Shown: piece after piece, positions 1 to 8,066 of the stretch | How positions within the stretch are numbered: the first letter of the stretch is position 1 | Layout of the letters: every line of letters starts with the position of its first letter | Origin: Bacteroidota bacterium | Lineage (GTDB): Bacteria; Bacteroidota; Bacteroidia; B-17B0; Aurantibacillaceae | Assembly: GCA_018267825.1 (NCBI GenBank) | Contig: JAFDXR010000006.1 | Span: 1-64,000 of the forward strand | Length of the DNA: 64,000 bases | Direction of reading: 5' to 3' | Program-made: the position numbers and the translations under genes | Notes under the pieces: model-generated | Database searches by the model: none | The model's input: only the letters and a program-made list of their open reading frames with translations | Told to the model about the DNA's origin: nothing

Positions 1-221
1 ATTTACAATACTAACTAAAACAAGTATGTATACATATTTTCTCATAGAACAGGGTTTATAACCAAATGTAAGAAAAATAGGATTTTTCATGGCTTCATAA
101 TGAGCATCTAACAGTATTGGGTTAGCTATTCACAGGTATATTTTGTGTTTTAGGGAAATGCAAGATGATTGATTATTAAACGGCCCGATAAAACCGGTTC
201 GACCTACTGTAGAGAGGTAAT
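1..221. other. AT-rich stretch without a recognisable gene
   Basis: No convincing reading frame, RNA gene or repeat is visible here. It lies beyond the terminator of the tRNA-Val gene, so it may be the downstream flank of that gene and of whatever lies outside the window. Confidence 0.5.
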
Positions 222-250
222 AAAAAAGCCCAGCAATTACTGGGCTTTTA
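222..250 (-). terminator. Rho-independent terminator after tRNA-Val
   Basis: A 7-bp stem (AGCCCAG/CTGGGCT) with a 6-nt loop is flanked by A and T runs, so it can stop transcription in both directions. It lies just downstream of the minus-strand tRNA-Val. Confidence 0.75.
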
Positions 251-256
251 AAGGTG

Positions 257-331
257 TGGGAGCTACAGGGTTCGAACCTGTGACCCCCTGCTTGTAAGGC
301 AGGTGCTCTGAACCAGCTGAGCTAAGCTCCC
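257..331 (-). tRNA. tRNA-Val (anticodon TAC)
   Basis: Read on the minus strand, the 75-nt sequence begins GGGAGCTTAGCTC and folds as a cloverleaf. The acceptor stem is GGGAGCT/AGCTCCC with discriminator A, the anticodon stem CCTGC/GCAGG encloses CTTACAA (anticodon TAC, reading GUA), and the T arm is ACAGG-TTCGAAC-CTGT. The 3' CCA is not encoded. A terminator follows directly, and a broken copy of the gene's first half lies upstream in the direction of transcription. Confidence 0.95.
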
Positions 332-365
332 ATTATTTTCCGAAGAACGACTTTCTCTTTTGATT

Positions 366-420
366 CTGTGACTCTTCCGACAGCAGTCGGAATGCTCTGA
401 ACCAGCTGAGCTAAGCTCCC
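366..420 (-). pseudogene. Degenerate tRNA-Val copy (5' half)
   Basis: The first half of the tRNA-Val gene plus a few flanking bases is repeated exactly over 32 bp (304-335 and 393-424). After the D arm this copy diverges: it has a stem TTCCG/CGGAA around an 8-nt loop in the anticodon position, then a short match (GTCACAG) to the variable/T-arm region, and no acceptor 3' strand. It cannot fold as a normal tRNA. It lies upstream of the intact gene and would be in the same transcript, so it looks like the remains of a tandem tRNA array or of an unequal recombination. Confidence 0.65.
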
Positions 421-488
421 ATTACTGATTTGGGAGTGCAAATATATATGCTAAATATGAAATAACAAACATTTTCTGAAAAAAATTT

Positions 489-1775
489 TCAGAGGGCGTC
501 GGCCACGGTAAATGTGCTTCCGCCAACAAAGACCAGATCACCTGCTTTAGCCTGTTTTTTAGCGGCTTTCAGAGCATCCGGCACTGTTTTATAAGCCAAC
601 CCCTTCAGGCCTGCTTTTTTGGCCTGAGCCATGAGTTCCTGCTCATCGAGCGCCCTTGGAATAGATGCTTTACAGAAATAATAAACAGCATCTTTCGGTA
701 ACAGGCCAAGGATATTGGAGATCTCTTTATCGCTTACCATTCCCAATACAATATGCAGCTTCTTGTATGCATAGCGCTTCAGGTTGGCAAGCACTTCTTT
801 AATACCATCCTCATTATGACCTGTATCTGCAATTACCAGTGGTTTTGTACTAAGTGTCTGCCAGCGACCTTCCAGCCCGGTTAATTTTACCACCTGTTTC
901 AAAGCTTTCGCAATATGCTCGTCTTCAATAATGAAACCTTTCTGGCGGATAAAATCAACGGCATTCAGAACCCCCATGACATTTTTCACCTGGTACGTTC
1001 CCTGCAGATCAAGATCAAGATGAATGGTTTGATTATTTTTCTTATTGAGCAGCCCCACCTTCAGAAACTCTTTGTCATGAGCCACGCTCAGCACTTTAAA
1101 GTTCTTCTCGGCAAACTCAATCGGTGATTTAAGCTCCTTGGCTCTCTCTACAAATACAGGTCCCACTTCGGGCTGATACTGACTAATAACAACTGGTATC
1201 CTTGATTTAATAATGCCTGCTTTTTCAGTTGCTATTTTCTGCAAAGTATCCCCCAACAGATACATGTGGTCCATACCTATATTGGTAATCAGGCTGGTCA
1301 CAGGCGTGATCACATTGGTGGAATCGAGGCGCCCGCCAAGTCCCGTTTCAATAATAGCGACATCGACTTCCTCTTTGGCAAAATAATAAAATGCGAGGCC
1401 GACTGTCCATTCAAAAAAAGAAGGTTCAATTTTCTCAAAGGCTTCTTTGTATTGTTCCACAAACTGCACAACCTCTTTCTGCGAGATCATTTTACCATTG
1501 ATCTTGATCCGTTCGCGAAAATCTTTAAGATGCGGGGAGGTATACAAACCCGTTTTATAGCCCGCCTGGTTGAGAATGGCAGCCAGCATATGCGACGAAG
1601 ACCCCTTGCCATTGGTTCCGGCAATATGCACACATTTCAGGCTTTTCTCCGGATTCCCGAGAGCCTGGCAAATAGCCAGTGTATTTTTGAGGTCTGCCTT
1701 ATAGGCTGCCTGCCCGATACGCTGAAACATCGGCAACCGCGAAAACAGATAGTCTAATGTCTGGTTATATGTCAT
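489..1775 (-). CDS. folC: Bifunctional folylpolyglutamate/dihydrofolate synthase FolC
   Basis: Cytosolic Mur-ligase-type enzyme that adds glutamate to folates and, in the bifunctional form, makes dihydrofolate from dihydropteroate. The 428-residue length is normal. The nucleotide-binding loop GTNGKGS is at residues 53-59, followed by the YTSPHL folate-site motif and the C-terminal domain motif ADTGHNEDG. The start ATG lies 17 nt after the stop of the upstream tonB-like gene, so it may be read through from the exbB-exbD-tonB operon. No signal peptide or truncation is seen. Confidence 0.93.
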   Translation of the reverse strand: MTYNQTLDYLFSRLPMFQRIGQAAYKADLKNTLAICQALGNPEKSLKCVHIAGTNGKGSSSHMLAAILNQAGYKTGLYTSPHLKDFRERIKINGKMISQKEVVQFVEQYKEAFEKIEPSFFEWTVGLAFYYFAKEEVDVAIIETGLGGRLDSTNVITPVTSLITNIGMDHMYLLGDTLQKIATEKAGIIKSRIPVVISQYQPEVGPVFVERAKELKSPIEFAEKNFKVLSVAHDKEFLKVGLLNKKNNQTIHLDLDLQGTYQVKNVMGVLNAVDFIRQKGFIIEDEHIAKALKQVVKLTGLEGRWQTLSTKPLVIADTGHNEDGIKEVLANLKRYAYKKLHIVLGMVSDKEISNILGLLPKDAVYYFCKASIPRALDEQELMAQAKKAGLKGLAYKTVPDALKAAKKQAKAGDLVFVGGSTFTVADAL

Positions 1776-1792
1776 GGCATGCCTTGTCGGAT

Positions 1793-2491
1793 TTATTTAT
1801 AACTAAACAAAAATGTGATCCTCCCCCGCTGCGTTTCCATGGTTTTGCTTTCGCTGAATTTTGTTGTCAAGGCAGCCTGCCGGGCTTTTTCCCTCAATAT
1901 AGCGCTGGTTGTGGTAGTTCCCCGACCGTTAGGGCTGGCCATGGTGACGTTTCCATATTTATCCACTTCAATTTCTACAACTACTGCTCCTGCTTCCCTG
2001 GCATCTTGGCTCAATGCCGGAACTTCCAGGATGGTTCGCCCGGAGAGGCTGAACTGCATTTGGGGCGATATTGTTTCGGGGTCACCCTTGGTGCTGCCAC
2101 CTGGAGTTATCCCTTCATTTTCAGGTGTCCCGTCTCCCGCAGGTTTTGAACCGCTCTGCGTTTTATGTTGTTTGAATTGATCGATAAGTTTCTCGGCATC
2201 TGATTTTTCCGTCACCACCACAGGTGAGGCTTCGTTTGTGGTTTGAGGATTCCCTGCCGGCGTCTGTTTTGAAGAAGTCTGCGCGCCTGATGCCAGTCCC
2301 TCGTCTGTTCCTTCAGACGATATAGCAAGGAGTTGCGGCATCCCAGCTTCTTTTGTTTCAGCCGGTAATCTGTTTCGACTGGCATCAAGACTGTAATACA
2401 GCAATGCCAGCAGAAGCGCGGTCAGCAATGCCAGTGCAATACCACCCGAAATGGTCTGGTGCCTGTTTTTCTCTGACCGTGTTAATTCCAT
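1793..2491 (-). CDS. TonB-like energy transducer (second copy)
   Basis: A 232-residue protein with a short cytoplasmic N-terminus, one membrane segment at about residues 15-35, a Pro/Ser/Thr/Glu-rich periplasmic linker and a C-terminal domain of about 75 residues (VVVEIEVDKYGNV, then a GRG-T and K-RQAAL pattern) typical of TonB-family proteins. Such proteins pass proton-motive energy from ExbB/ExbD to outer-membrane receptors. It is a clear paralogue of the next gene upstream; both end in the same RQAAL-TKF block. It is the last transducer gene of the operon. Its specific receptor cannot be named from sequence. Confidence 0.8.
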   Translation of the reverse strand: MELTRSEKNRHQTISGGIALALLTALLLALLYYSLDASRNRLPAETKEAGMPQLLAISSEGTDEGLASGAQTSSKQTPAGNPQTTNEASPVVVTEKSDAEKLIDQFKQHKTQSGSKPAGDGTPENEGITPGGSTKGDPETISPQMQFSLSGRTILEVPALSQDAREAGAVVVEIEVDKYGNVTMASPNGRGTTTTSAILREKARQAALTTKFSESKTMETQRGRITFLFSYK

Positions 2492-2525
2492 GATATCTCA
2501 GGGTCTTATGCTGATGTAAGTGGTT

Positions 2526-3383
2526 CTACTTATCAAATGCGTATGTAAAACGAATCGTTCCTTTTTGTTCTTCATACACGCCGCTTACATTGAACTTGGT
2601 TGCCAGGGCGGCCTGCCGGGCTTTTGCTTTCAAAAGAGCGCTTGATGTGTTGGTTCCCCGACCGTTAGGATCGGCCTTAATCACATTCCCGTTTTTATCG
2701 ACCGTAATCTCTACAACCACAACCCCCTCTTCTTTGGTATCTTTACTCATGGGTGGTGGGGTCAGAACAGTTCGTCCTTTCAGATCAAAACCATATTGCG
2801 ATCCCGGGCCACTGCCAGGGCCATTTCCCGGACCTGAACCCGGGCCATTTCCTCCGCCATCACCACCACCGGTGCCACCGGTGCCATGTGTATTCGGATC
2901 ACCGCTGGGATCACCTTCGTTACCTGCATGTCCGCTGTTACCATCGCCACCGCCATTTTTTCCTTTGTTCTTATTGAATTTCTCGGCCAGTAATTCGGCC
3001 GCTGTTTTCTCCTTTGGTTTCACCGGGATAACAACCGTATTGTTGTTTTCCACCTTTGGCTTATCATTCTTGATATCAACGTTCTCACCATTCTCGCTCG
3101 TCACAATGTTCTCCTCATTCTTAACATTTTCCTGGGGACTCGTTTCTGCCGTTGTTACTACTGAAGTGGCGTCTCCAATTCCATTCTCTTCCACATCACC
3201 GGTACCTTCTATATATGTTCCGAAATTCAGGGCTTCGCCCCCGCCTCCGCCCACCGGAAATGGCGGGTTTGGTGTAATCAGTTTGAACCATATCAGGATC
3301 AGGATCAGTACACCGAAAAACAGCAGGGCAATACCCAGGGATATCGCCTTGTTTCTATTTTCTTCGGATTGAGAGAGGTGCAT
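2526..3383 (-). CDS. TonB-like energy transducer with Gly-rich linker
   Basis: A 285-residue TonB-family protein with one membrane anchor at about residues 14-33, an Asn/Lys/Glu-rich linker, then an unusually Gly-rich stretch (about residues 145-195: GGDG, GSGPG and GNGPG repeats) and a C-terminal TonB-like domain (VVVVEITVDKNGNV, GRGTN, KARQAALATKF). The start is 1 nt after the exbD stop, implying one transcript. The Gly-rich spacer probably gives a flexible reach across the periplasm. The neighbouring paralogue has a shorter linker without the glycine run. Confidence 0.82.
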   Translation of the reverse strand: MHLSQSEENRNKAISLGIALLFFGVLILILIWFKLITPNPPFPVGGGGGEALNFGTYIEGTGDVEENGIGDATSVVTTAETSPQENVKNEENIVTSENGENVDIKNDKPKVENNNTVVIPVKPKEKTAAELLAEKFNKNKGKNGGGDGNSGHAGNEGDPSGDPNTHGTGGTGGGDGGGNGPGSGPGNGPGSGPGSQYGFDLKGRTVLTPPPMSKDTKEEGVVVVEITVDKNGNVIKADPNGRGTNTSSALLKAKARQAALATKFNVSGVYEEQKGTIRFTYAFDK

Positions 3384-3384
3384 G

Positions 3385-3804
3385 TTATTTTCCGTTGCTT
3401 GATTTGGTCGCTAAAATAGGCTTGCAGTGCAGTCGGTCGCAGATCTGCATCACATCAGTAAGGTCCTGTATATTCAGATCCTTGTCAAGATGCATCACAA
3501 TGGTAGGTTCAGCCATACCGGCAATCTTAGGTGAAATTACGGATTCCAGGCTTCCGAAATCGACTTCCTGATTGTCTACATAATATTTACGGTCGCTGGT
3601 TACAGCCAGGTGAACCGGTTTTTTATTATTCTGTACGGTTTCCGTGGTGTGATCGCTTGGCAGGTTCACCTTCCGGGCATTGGGGCTCACCATGGTCGAC
3701 AGGATGAGGAAGAACAGCAGCAGGAAGAACATGATATCGTTCAACGAATCGGTGCTGACCTCTGCTTCCCTATGTGCTTTTTTTCTTAATCCCATTTTTT
3801 TCAA
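3385..3804 (-). CDS. exbD: ExbD/TolR-family proton channel subunit
   Basis: A 139-residue inner-membrane protein with one transmembrane segment (about residues 24-42, LNDIMFFLLLFFLILS). It carries the conserved membrane Asp of the family (D24), which relays protons, followed by a small periplasmic domain (about 55-135). It pairs with the ExbB encoded just upstream and powers the two TonB-like proteins encoded just downstream. A long inverted repeat separates it from exbB and may tune relative expression. Confidence 0.9.
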   Translation of the reverse strand: MKKMGLRKKAHREAEVSTDSLNDIMFFLLLFFLILSTMVSPNARKVNLPSDHTTETVQNNKKPVHLAVTSDRKYYVDNQEVDFGSLESVISPKIAGMAEPTIVMHLDKDLNIQDLTDVMQICDRLHCKPILATKSSNGK

Positions 3805-3814
3805 TTTTTAATTT

Positions 3815-3866
3815 TAAGTGTTTAGTTTTAAATAGACTTTACTAAAAACTCAACACTAAACACTTA
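3815..3866 (-). repeat. Inverted repeat between exbB and exbD
   Basis: A 12-bp perfect inverted repeat (TAAGTGTTTAGT and ACTAAACACTTA) with a 28-nt AT-rich loop lies in the exbB-exbD gap. No T run follows it, so it is not a standard terminator. An RNA hairpin here could protect the exbB 3' end or lower downstream expression. Confidence 0.5.
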
Positions 3867-3869
3867 GAA

Positions 3870-4619
3870 TTATTTAGATGGTTCATTCAGCATATCCAGA
3901 AACTGGATCTGGCTTTCTTCCATGCGGTGTGCCAGGCGGTCGATACGGGCATTGAGCCAGTGATAGGCCACGAACGCAATGACACCAACAACCAGACCAC
4001 CGGCCGATGTTATCATTTTCTGATATAAACCTGAAGAGATAACTTCAATATCTACTGTTTTGGCAAGTGAAATATCGTAGAAAATTCTAATAACCCCGAT
4101 AATAGTTCCGATGAACCCAAACATAGGAGCAATACGTCCTGTAATGTTCAGGATACTCATATGACGCTCCAGGCGGGCCAGTTCAGCCGATCCCGATTTA
4201 TCCATGGCTTCGCGGATCTCCTGCATGCTTTGTCCGATACGGCTTACACCCTGCTCCAGCATGAGTGATTCCGGCGTATTGATACTCTTACACATCTGGC
4301 GTGCATTCTGAATGTTGCCACTGTGAATCATATCTTTTAATCCCGGAATCAGAGTCGGATTCTTTTTGGAAGCTTTTGAAATGATCATCAGGCGCTCTAC
4401 CATCACATATACAGCAAGCAATAGCAATAATGCCAGTGGTATCATAATCACCCCACCCTTCATGACCATCGAGAACAATGAAATAGAGTTAGGTGGCAGT
4501 TCCGGTGTATTTACCGAAATTCCGGTTGTTGCAGGTGCAGCAGCAGTTGCTAATGAATCAGCGACATTTGTCGCAGCATTGGCAGCATGTATACCAGATT
4601 GTAAAATGAAAGCTAACAT
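3870..4619 (-). CDS. exbB: ExbB/TolQ/MotA-family proton channel protein
   Basis: A 249-residue inner-membrane protein. Membrane segments are visible at about residues 55-75, 150-175 and 195-218. The MotA/ExbB signature region (RIAPMFGFIGTIIGVIRIF; SGLYQKMITSAGGLVVG) lies in the second half. It forms the proton channel with ExbD to energise TonB. It heads an operon with exbD and two tonB-like genes. About 175 bp separate it from sufS, enough for its own promoter, but I see no clear consensus box there. Confidence 0.9.
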   Translation of the reverse strand: MLAFILQSGIHAANAATNVADSLATAAAPATTGISVNTPELPPNSISLFSMVMKGGVIMIPLALLLLLAVYVMVERLMIISKASKKNPTLIPGLKDMIHSGNIQNARQMCKSINTPESLMLEQGVSRIGQSMQEIREAMDKSGSAELARLERHMSILNITGRIAPMFGFIGTIIGVIRIFYDISLAKTVDIEVISSGLYQKMITSAGGLVVGVIAFVAYHWLNARIDRLAHRMEESQIQFLDMLNEPSK

Positions 4620-4794
4620 CGCGTTTGTTTTAGTGTTAAGATAATACCCAATCGTAAGCAGGAAAGTACTCGCCTGCTTAAGCGCTTTTTAGTCATACGA
4701 AATTAAGTGAGAAAAGAGCGGGTAAATTAGCTCATATGCGATGTTTTAAACAGTTTTGTGTTAGTATAACGACCCTCAGCCGAAAAGTAACACA

Positions 4795-6003
4795 CTACAG
4801 GAGCATCCGGATGCTTTTTTGAAGCGCCTCTATGAAAAGATCGATTTCCTCAATGGTATTGTACAGGGCAAAAGAAGCCCTCACCGTGCCCGGAATACCA
4901 TAATGCTGCATCAGGGGCTGTGTACAATGATGGCCTGTTCTCACGGCAATGCCATACTTATCGAGGAGGGTTCCTACATCAAAGGGATGCGCTCCTTTTA
5001 CATTGAAAGAAATCACAGCGGCTTTATGCAAATGATTGGCATAGATTTCCACTTCCGGTATTTCATTAAGGCGTCGCGTTGCATGCATCAGCAAATGATG
5101 TTCGTAATCGGCAATCGCCCTGATTCCTATGCTATTCACATAACGGATGGCTTCGGCAAAAGCAATAACACCTTCGATATGCGGTGTGCCTGGTTCCAGG
5201 CGTGAAGGCCCTTCGACATACTCTGTTTTGGCAAAAGTTACTGTTTTAATGGTGCCGCCACCTGCACGTGATAAGATCAGTGAATCGGGGTTCCGGGCCC
5301 AAAGCACACCAACGCCTGTTGGGCCGTATACCTTATGGGCACTGAATACAAAAAAATCGGCGTCCATATCGTGTACATGCACCTGCAGGTGAGGTGCCGA
5401 CTGAGCGCCATCAACCAGTACCGGGATATGCCCGCCCCGTGCCTTACGTACCCGTGCAATTATTTCTTTTACCGGATTAATTGTTCCGAGCGTATTAGAC
5501 ACGTGTGTTATTGCCAACAAGGCCGTTTTCGGATTTACCAGTGTTTCCAGAACATCCAGATCAAGTGTACCATCAGCTTTCACCGGAATCACACGCAGTG
5601 TACCATGATGGTGTTCGCACCACAACTGCCACGGCAAAATATTGGAGTGATGCTCCATCTCCGTCACAATGATCTCGCCACCTTCCGGCAATGAAAGACC
5701 GCCGGCCACCAGATTAATGGCATCGGTTGTACCTGCTGTGAAAATAATTTCCTGTTCTGCCGCACCAATAAATCCGGCCACCGTTTTACGGGCCTGCTCA
5801 AATAAAATTGTTGCCTCCCGGCTCAGCGTATGCACACCACGGTGAATATTGGCATTCTCTTCGGCGTAATACTTCACAATGGCATCAATGACCTTCTGTG
5901 GTTTTTGCGTGGTAGCACCGTTATCAAAATAAATAAGAGGCTTGCCATTTACTTTCCTTGAAAGAATGGGAAACTCCCGGCGTATAGCAGCAATATCGAT
6001 CAC
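4795..6003 (-). CDS. sufS: Cysteine desulfurase SufS
   Basis: PLP-dependent enzyme that takes sulfur from cysteine for iron-sulfur cluster assembly. I place the start at the GTG at 6003, one nt after the sufD stop, giving 402 residues, the usual SufS length; an upstream ATG at 6054 would overlap sufD by about 50 nt and add an atypical leader. The PLP lysine is in FSAHKVYGP (K224) and the catalytic cysteine in RTGHHC (C360), the group II arrangement that normally uses a sulfur acceptor such as SufE or SufU. Neither acceptor gene is in the window. It is the last gene of the suf operon. Confidence 0.93.
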   Translation of the reverse strand: MIDIAAIRREFPILSRKVNGKPLIYFDNGATTQKPQKVIDAIVKYYAEENANIHRGVHTLSREATILFEQARKTVAGFIGAAEQEIIFTAGTTDAINLVAGGLSLPEGGEIIVTEMEHHSNILPWQLWCEHHHGTLRVIPVKADGTLDLDVLETLVNPKTALLAITHVSNTLGTINPVKEIIARVRKARGGHIPVLVDGAQSAPHLQVHVHDMDADFFVFSAHKVYGPTGVGVLWARNPDSLILSRAGGGTIKTVTFAKTEYVEGPSRLEPGTPHIEGVIAFAEAIRYVNSIGIRAIADYEHHLLMHATRRLNEIPEVEIYANHLHKAAVISFNVKGAHPFDVGTLLDKYGIAVRTGHHCTQPLMQHYGIPGTVRASFALYNTIEEIDLFIEALQKSIRMLL

Positions 6004-6004
6004 G

Positions 6005-7285
6005 TTATAAAGCTTTTTCGAACAAATATAAAATACGTTCCTGCAATACCTCAACCTCTACCTTCTCAATCAGTTCCTGGGCAAAGGCCTGAAGCAACAG
6101 GCGGCGGGCACTGGCATCGCCAATACCACGGGCTTTCAGGTAAAACAAGGCATTCTCATCGACCTTACCAGTGGATGTACCATGCGAACATTTTACATCA
6201 TCGGCATATATCTCGAGTTGCGGTTTTGTATTGATGGTAGCATCATCACTCAGCAAAATATTTTTACTGCTTTGATAGGCATTGGTTTTCTGTGCGTCTT
6301 TGCGTACAAATATCTTTCCGTTGAAAATTCCGGTTGATTTATCCTTCGCTATACCCTTGTATAACTCATTACTCTCGCAGTTAGGTTTCTGATGATCCAC
6401 AAGGGTATGATTATCTACAAGCTGTGAACCGCCGGTAACAAATAAACCGTTTAAGTGAGCCTCGCCATGATCATCGGCTAACACTACATGCAGATTATTT
6501 CGAACCAACGAGCCACCAAAAGTGAATGTGTTTGTAGTATAATTACCATAACGTTTCACGATAGCTTCTGTGGTGTTCACCTGCGTCACCTTAGAGCCCT
6601 CCTGTTGCAGGCGATATGATTTGATCTTAGCGTTTTCATCCACGAAGATTTCCGTCAGGTGATTGTGAAAAACAGCCGGCGCATCACCTTCTGAAATAAA
6701 ACTCTCAATCAGTGTTGCTTCCGCATTTTTTTCGGCAATAATAAGCTGACGCGGATTCACCAGTGAAATGCCATTTGCAGAAATAACATTAAGGATGTGG
6801 ATTGGTTTTTCGGCAACACCACGAATATGAATGAACAAACCCGAACTACAGAAAGCTGTATTCATGGCTACAAATGCATCTGCATTTACATCGGCATAGC
6901 GGGAAAGGTGCTTCGCCAGAATCGCTTTATCAGCTTCATGAAGCGTAGAAACCGTTATGCCTTCGGCTTTATCAGATAGTTCAGCGTGGTAAGTACCATT
7001 TACCAGCACGAGGTTTATACATCCGGCCAGTTTATGACCAGCTACACCAAGTTGACTGCTAAACTGATTGCTGATACTTTTGAAGTCGCGGCGAAAAACA
7101 GCCTCGAGATTGCAGTACTTGTATTCTTCGTGCTTTGCGTTCGGGATTCCCTTTTCTTCGAGAAAACGAACCGCATCGAGAACAGAAGCATCGGGCATAA
7201 AAGATACTTTATTACCCGAGGTACTGAGGCTATCAATAATGGTTTGCGTGATATTTGTTTTTGTATCAATCATGTCTTTTGTCAT
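6005..7285 (-). CDS. sufD: Iron-sulfur cluster assembly protein SufD
   Basis: A 426-residue beta-helix scaffold subunit of the SufBCD complex. The C-terminal half is the conserved SufB/SufD core (for example DDVKCSHGTSTGKVDENALF with the conserved histidine, then RGIGDASARRLLLQAFA). The start ATG directly follows the sufC TAA, so the two are translationally coupled; a second ATG four codons on is also possible. Within the complex SufD aids iron entry and SufC binding. Confidence 0.93.
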   Translation of the reverse strand: MTKDMIDTKTNITQTIIDSLSTSGNKVSFMPDASVLDAVRFLEEKGIPNAKHEEYKYCNLEAVFRRDFKSISNQFSSQLGVAGHKLAGCINLVLVNGTYHAELSDKAEGITVSTLHEADKAILAKHLSRYADVNADAFVAMNTAFCSSGLFIHIRGVAEKPIHILNVISANGISLVNPRQLIIAEKNAEATLIESFISEGDAPAVFHNHLTEIFVDENAKIKSYRLQQEGSKVTQVNTTEAIVKRYGNYTTNTFTFGGSLVRNNLHVVLADDHGEAHLNGLFVTGGSQLVDNHTLVDHQKPNCESNELYKGIAKDKSTGIFNGKIFVRKDAQKTNAYQSSKNILLSDDATINTKPQLEIYADDVKCSHGTSTGKVDENALFYLKARGIGDASARRLLLQAFAQELIEKVEVEVLQERILYLFEKAL

Positions 7286-8047
7286 TTAGAGCGTTGCGTC
7301 TTCAAACTGATCTTTGATATCGTCGTAGCCCTTCGCTTCCAACTCAAGGGCAAGCTCTTTACCTCCACTTTTTACAATACGCCCTTTGTACAGGATGTGT
7401 ACAAAATCAGGCACGATATAGTCGAGCAGGCGCTGGTAGTGTGTGATCACAATAGTAGCATTGTCTTTGGTCTTCAGTTTGTTTACGCCGTTGGCCACAA
7501 TACGCAGGGCGTCGATATCCAAACCGCTGTCAGTTTCATCCAGGATAGCGAGCTTCGGCTCCAATACGGCCATCTGGAAGATCTCGTTCCGTTTCTTTTC
7601 ACCACCGCTGAATCCTTCATTCACACTACGGTTTGCCAGTTTTGCATCGAGCTCTACCAGTTTTTGTTTTTCTTTAATCAGTGCCAGGAAATCTTTCGCA
7701 GGAATTTCTTCCTGCCCCTTATAGGCACGGATTTCATTGAGCGCTGTTTTCAGGAAATTGATATTACTCACACCCGGAATTTCTACCGGGTATTGAAATG
7801 CCAGGAAAATACCTTCGCGGGCGCGATCTTCAGGCGATAACTCCAACAGGTCTTTCCCGTTAAAAACAACTTCACCTTCTGTCACCTCATAGTCCTCGCG
7901 TCCGGCCAGAACACTCGATAAAGTAGATTTGCCGGAACCATTAGGTCCCATGATGGCGTGTACTTCACCGGCTTTTACTTCCAGGTTGATGCCGCGCAGA
8001 ATTTCTTTTCCGTTGATAGATGCGTGTAAGTTTTTAATTGTAATCAT
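7286..8047 (-). CDS. sufC: Suf ATPase SufC
   Basis: A 253-residue soluble ABC-type ATPase that drives conformational changes of SufB/SufD. Walker A is GPNGSGKST (residues 34-42), the signature is FSGGEKKR, and Walker B is LAILDETDSGLD, the usual SufC form. It is separated from sufB by a large membrane-protein gene, which is unusual because sufB and sufC normally adjoin. Confidence 0.96.
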   Translation of the reverse strand: MITIKNLHASINGKEILRGINLEVKAGEVHAIMGPNGSGKSTLSSVLAGREDYEVTEGEVVFNGKDLLELSPEDRAREGIFLAFQYPVEIPGVSNINFLKTALNEIRAYKGQEEIPAKDFLALIKEKQKLVELDAKLANRSVNEGFSGGEKKRNEIFQMAVLEPKLAILDETDSGLDIDALRIVANGVNKLKTKDNATIVITHYQRLLDYIVPDFVHILYKGRIVKSGGKELALELEAKGYDDIKDQFEDATL

Positions 8048-8066
8048 GATCTGTATTGTGCTGCTT

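Noticed and set aside
304-424. Integration (att) site
   Set aside because: The duplicated part is the 5' half of the tRNA, there is no integrase nearby, and only 89 bp separate the copies.
2517-2526. Third copy of the shared GACCACTTA element between the two tonB-like genes
   Set aside because: Only about 9 bp match, the flanks do not agree, and it is inside an operon.
2590-3372. 260-codon plus-strand frame across the TonB-like gene
   Set aside because: It is antisense to a clear TonB-family gene; the Pro-rich text is the complement of the Gly-rich linker.
6986-7840. 284-codon plus-strand frame
   Set aside because: Antisense to sufD and sufC, which have complete family motifs.
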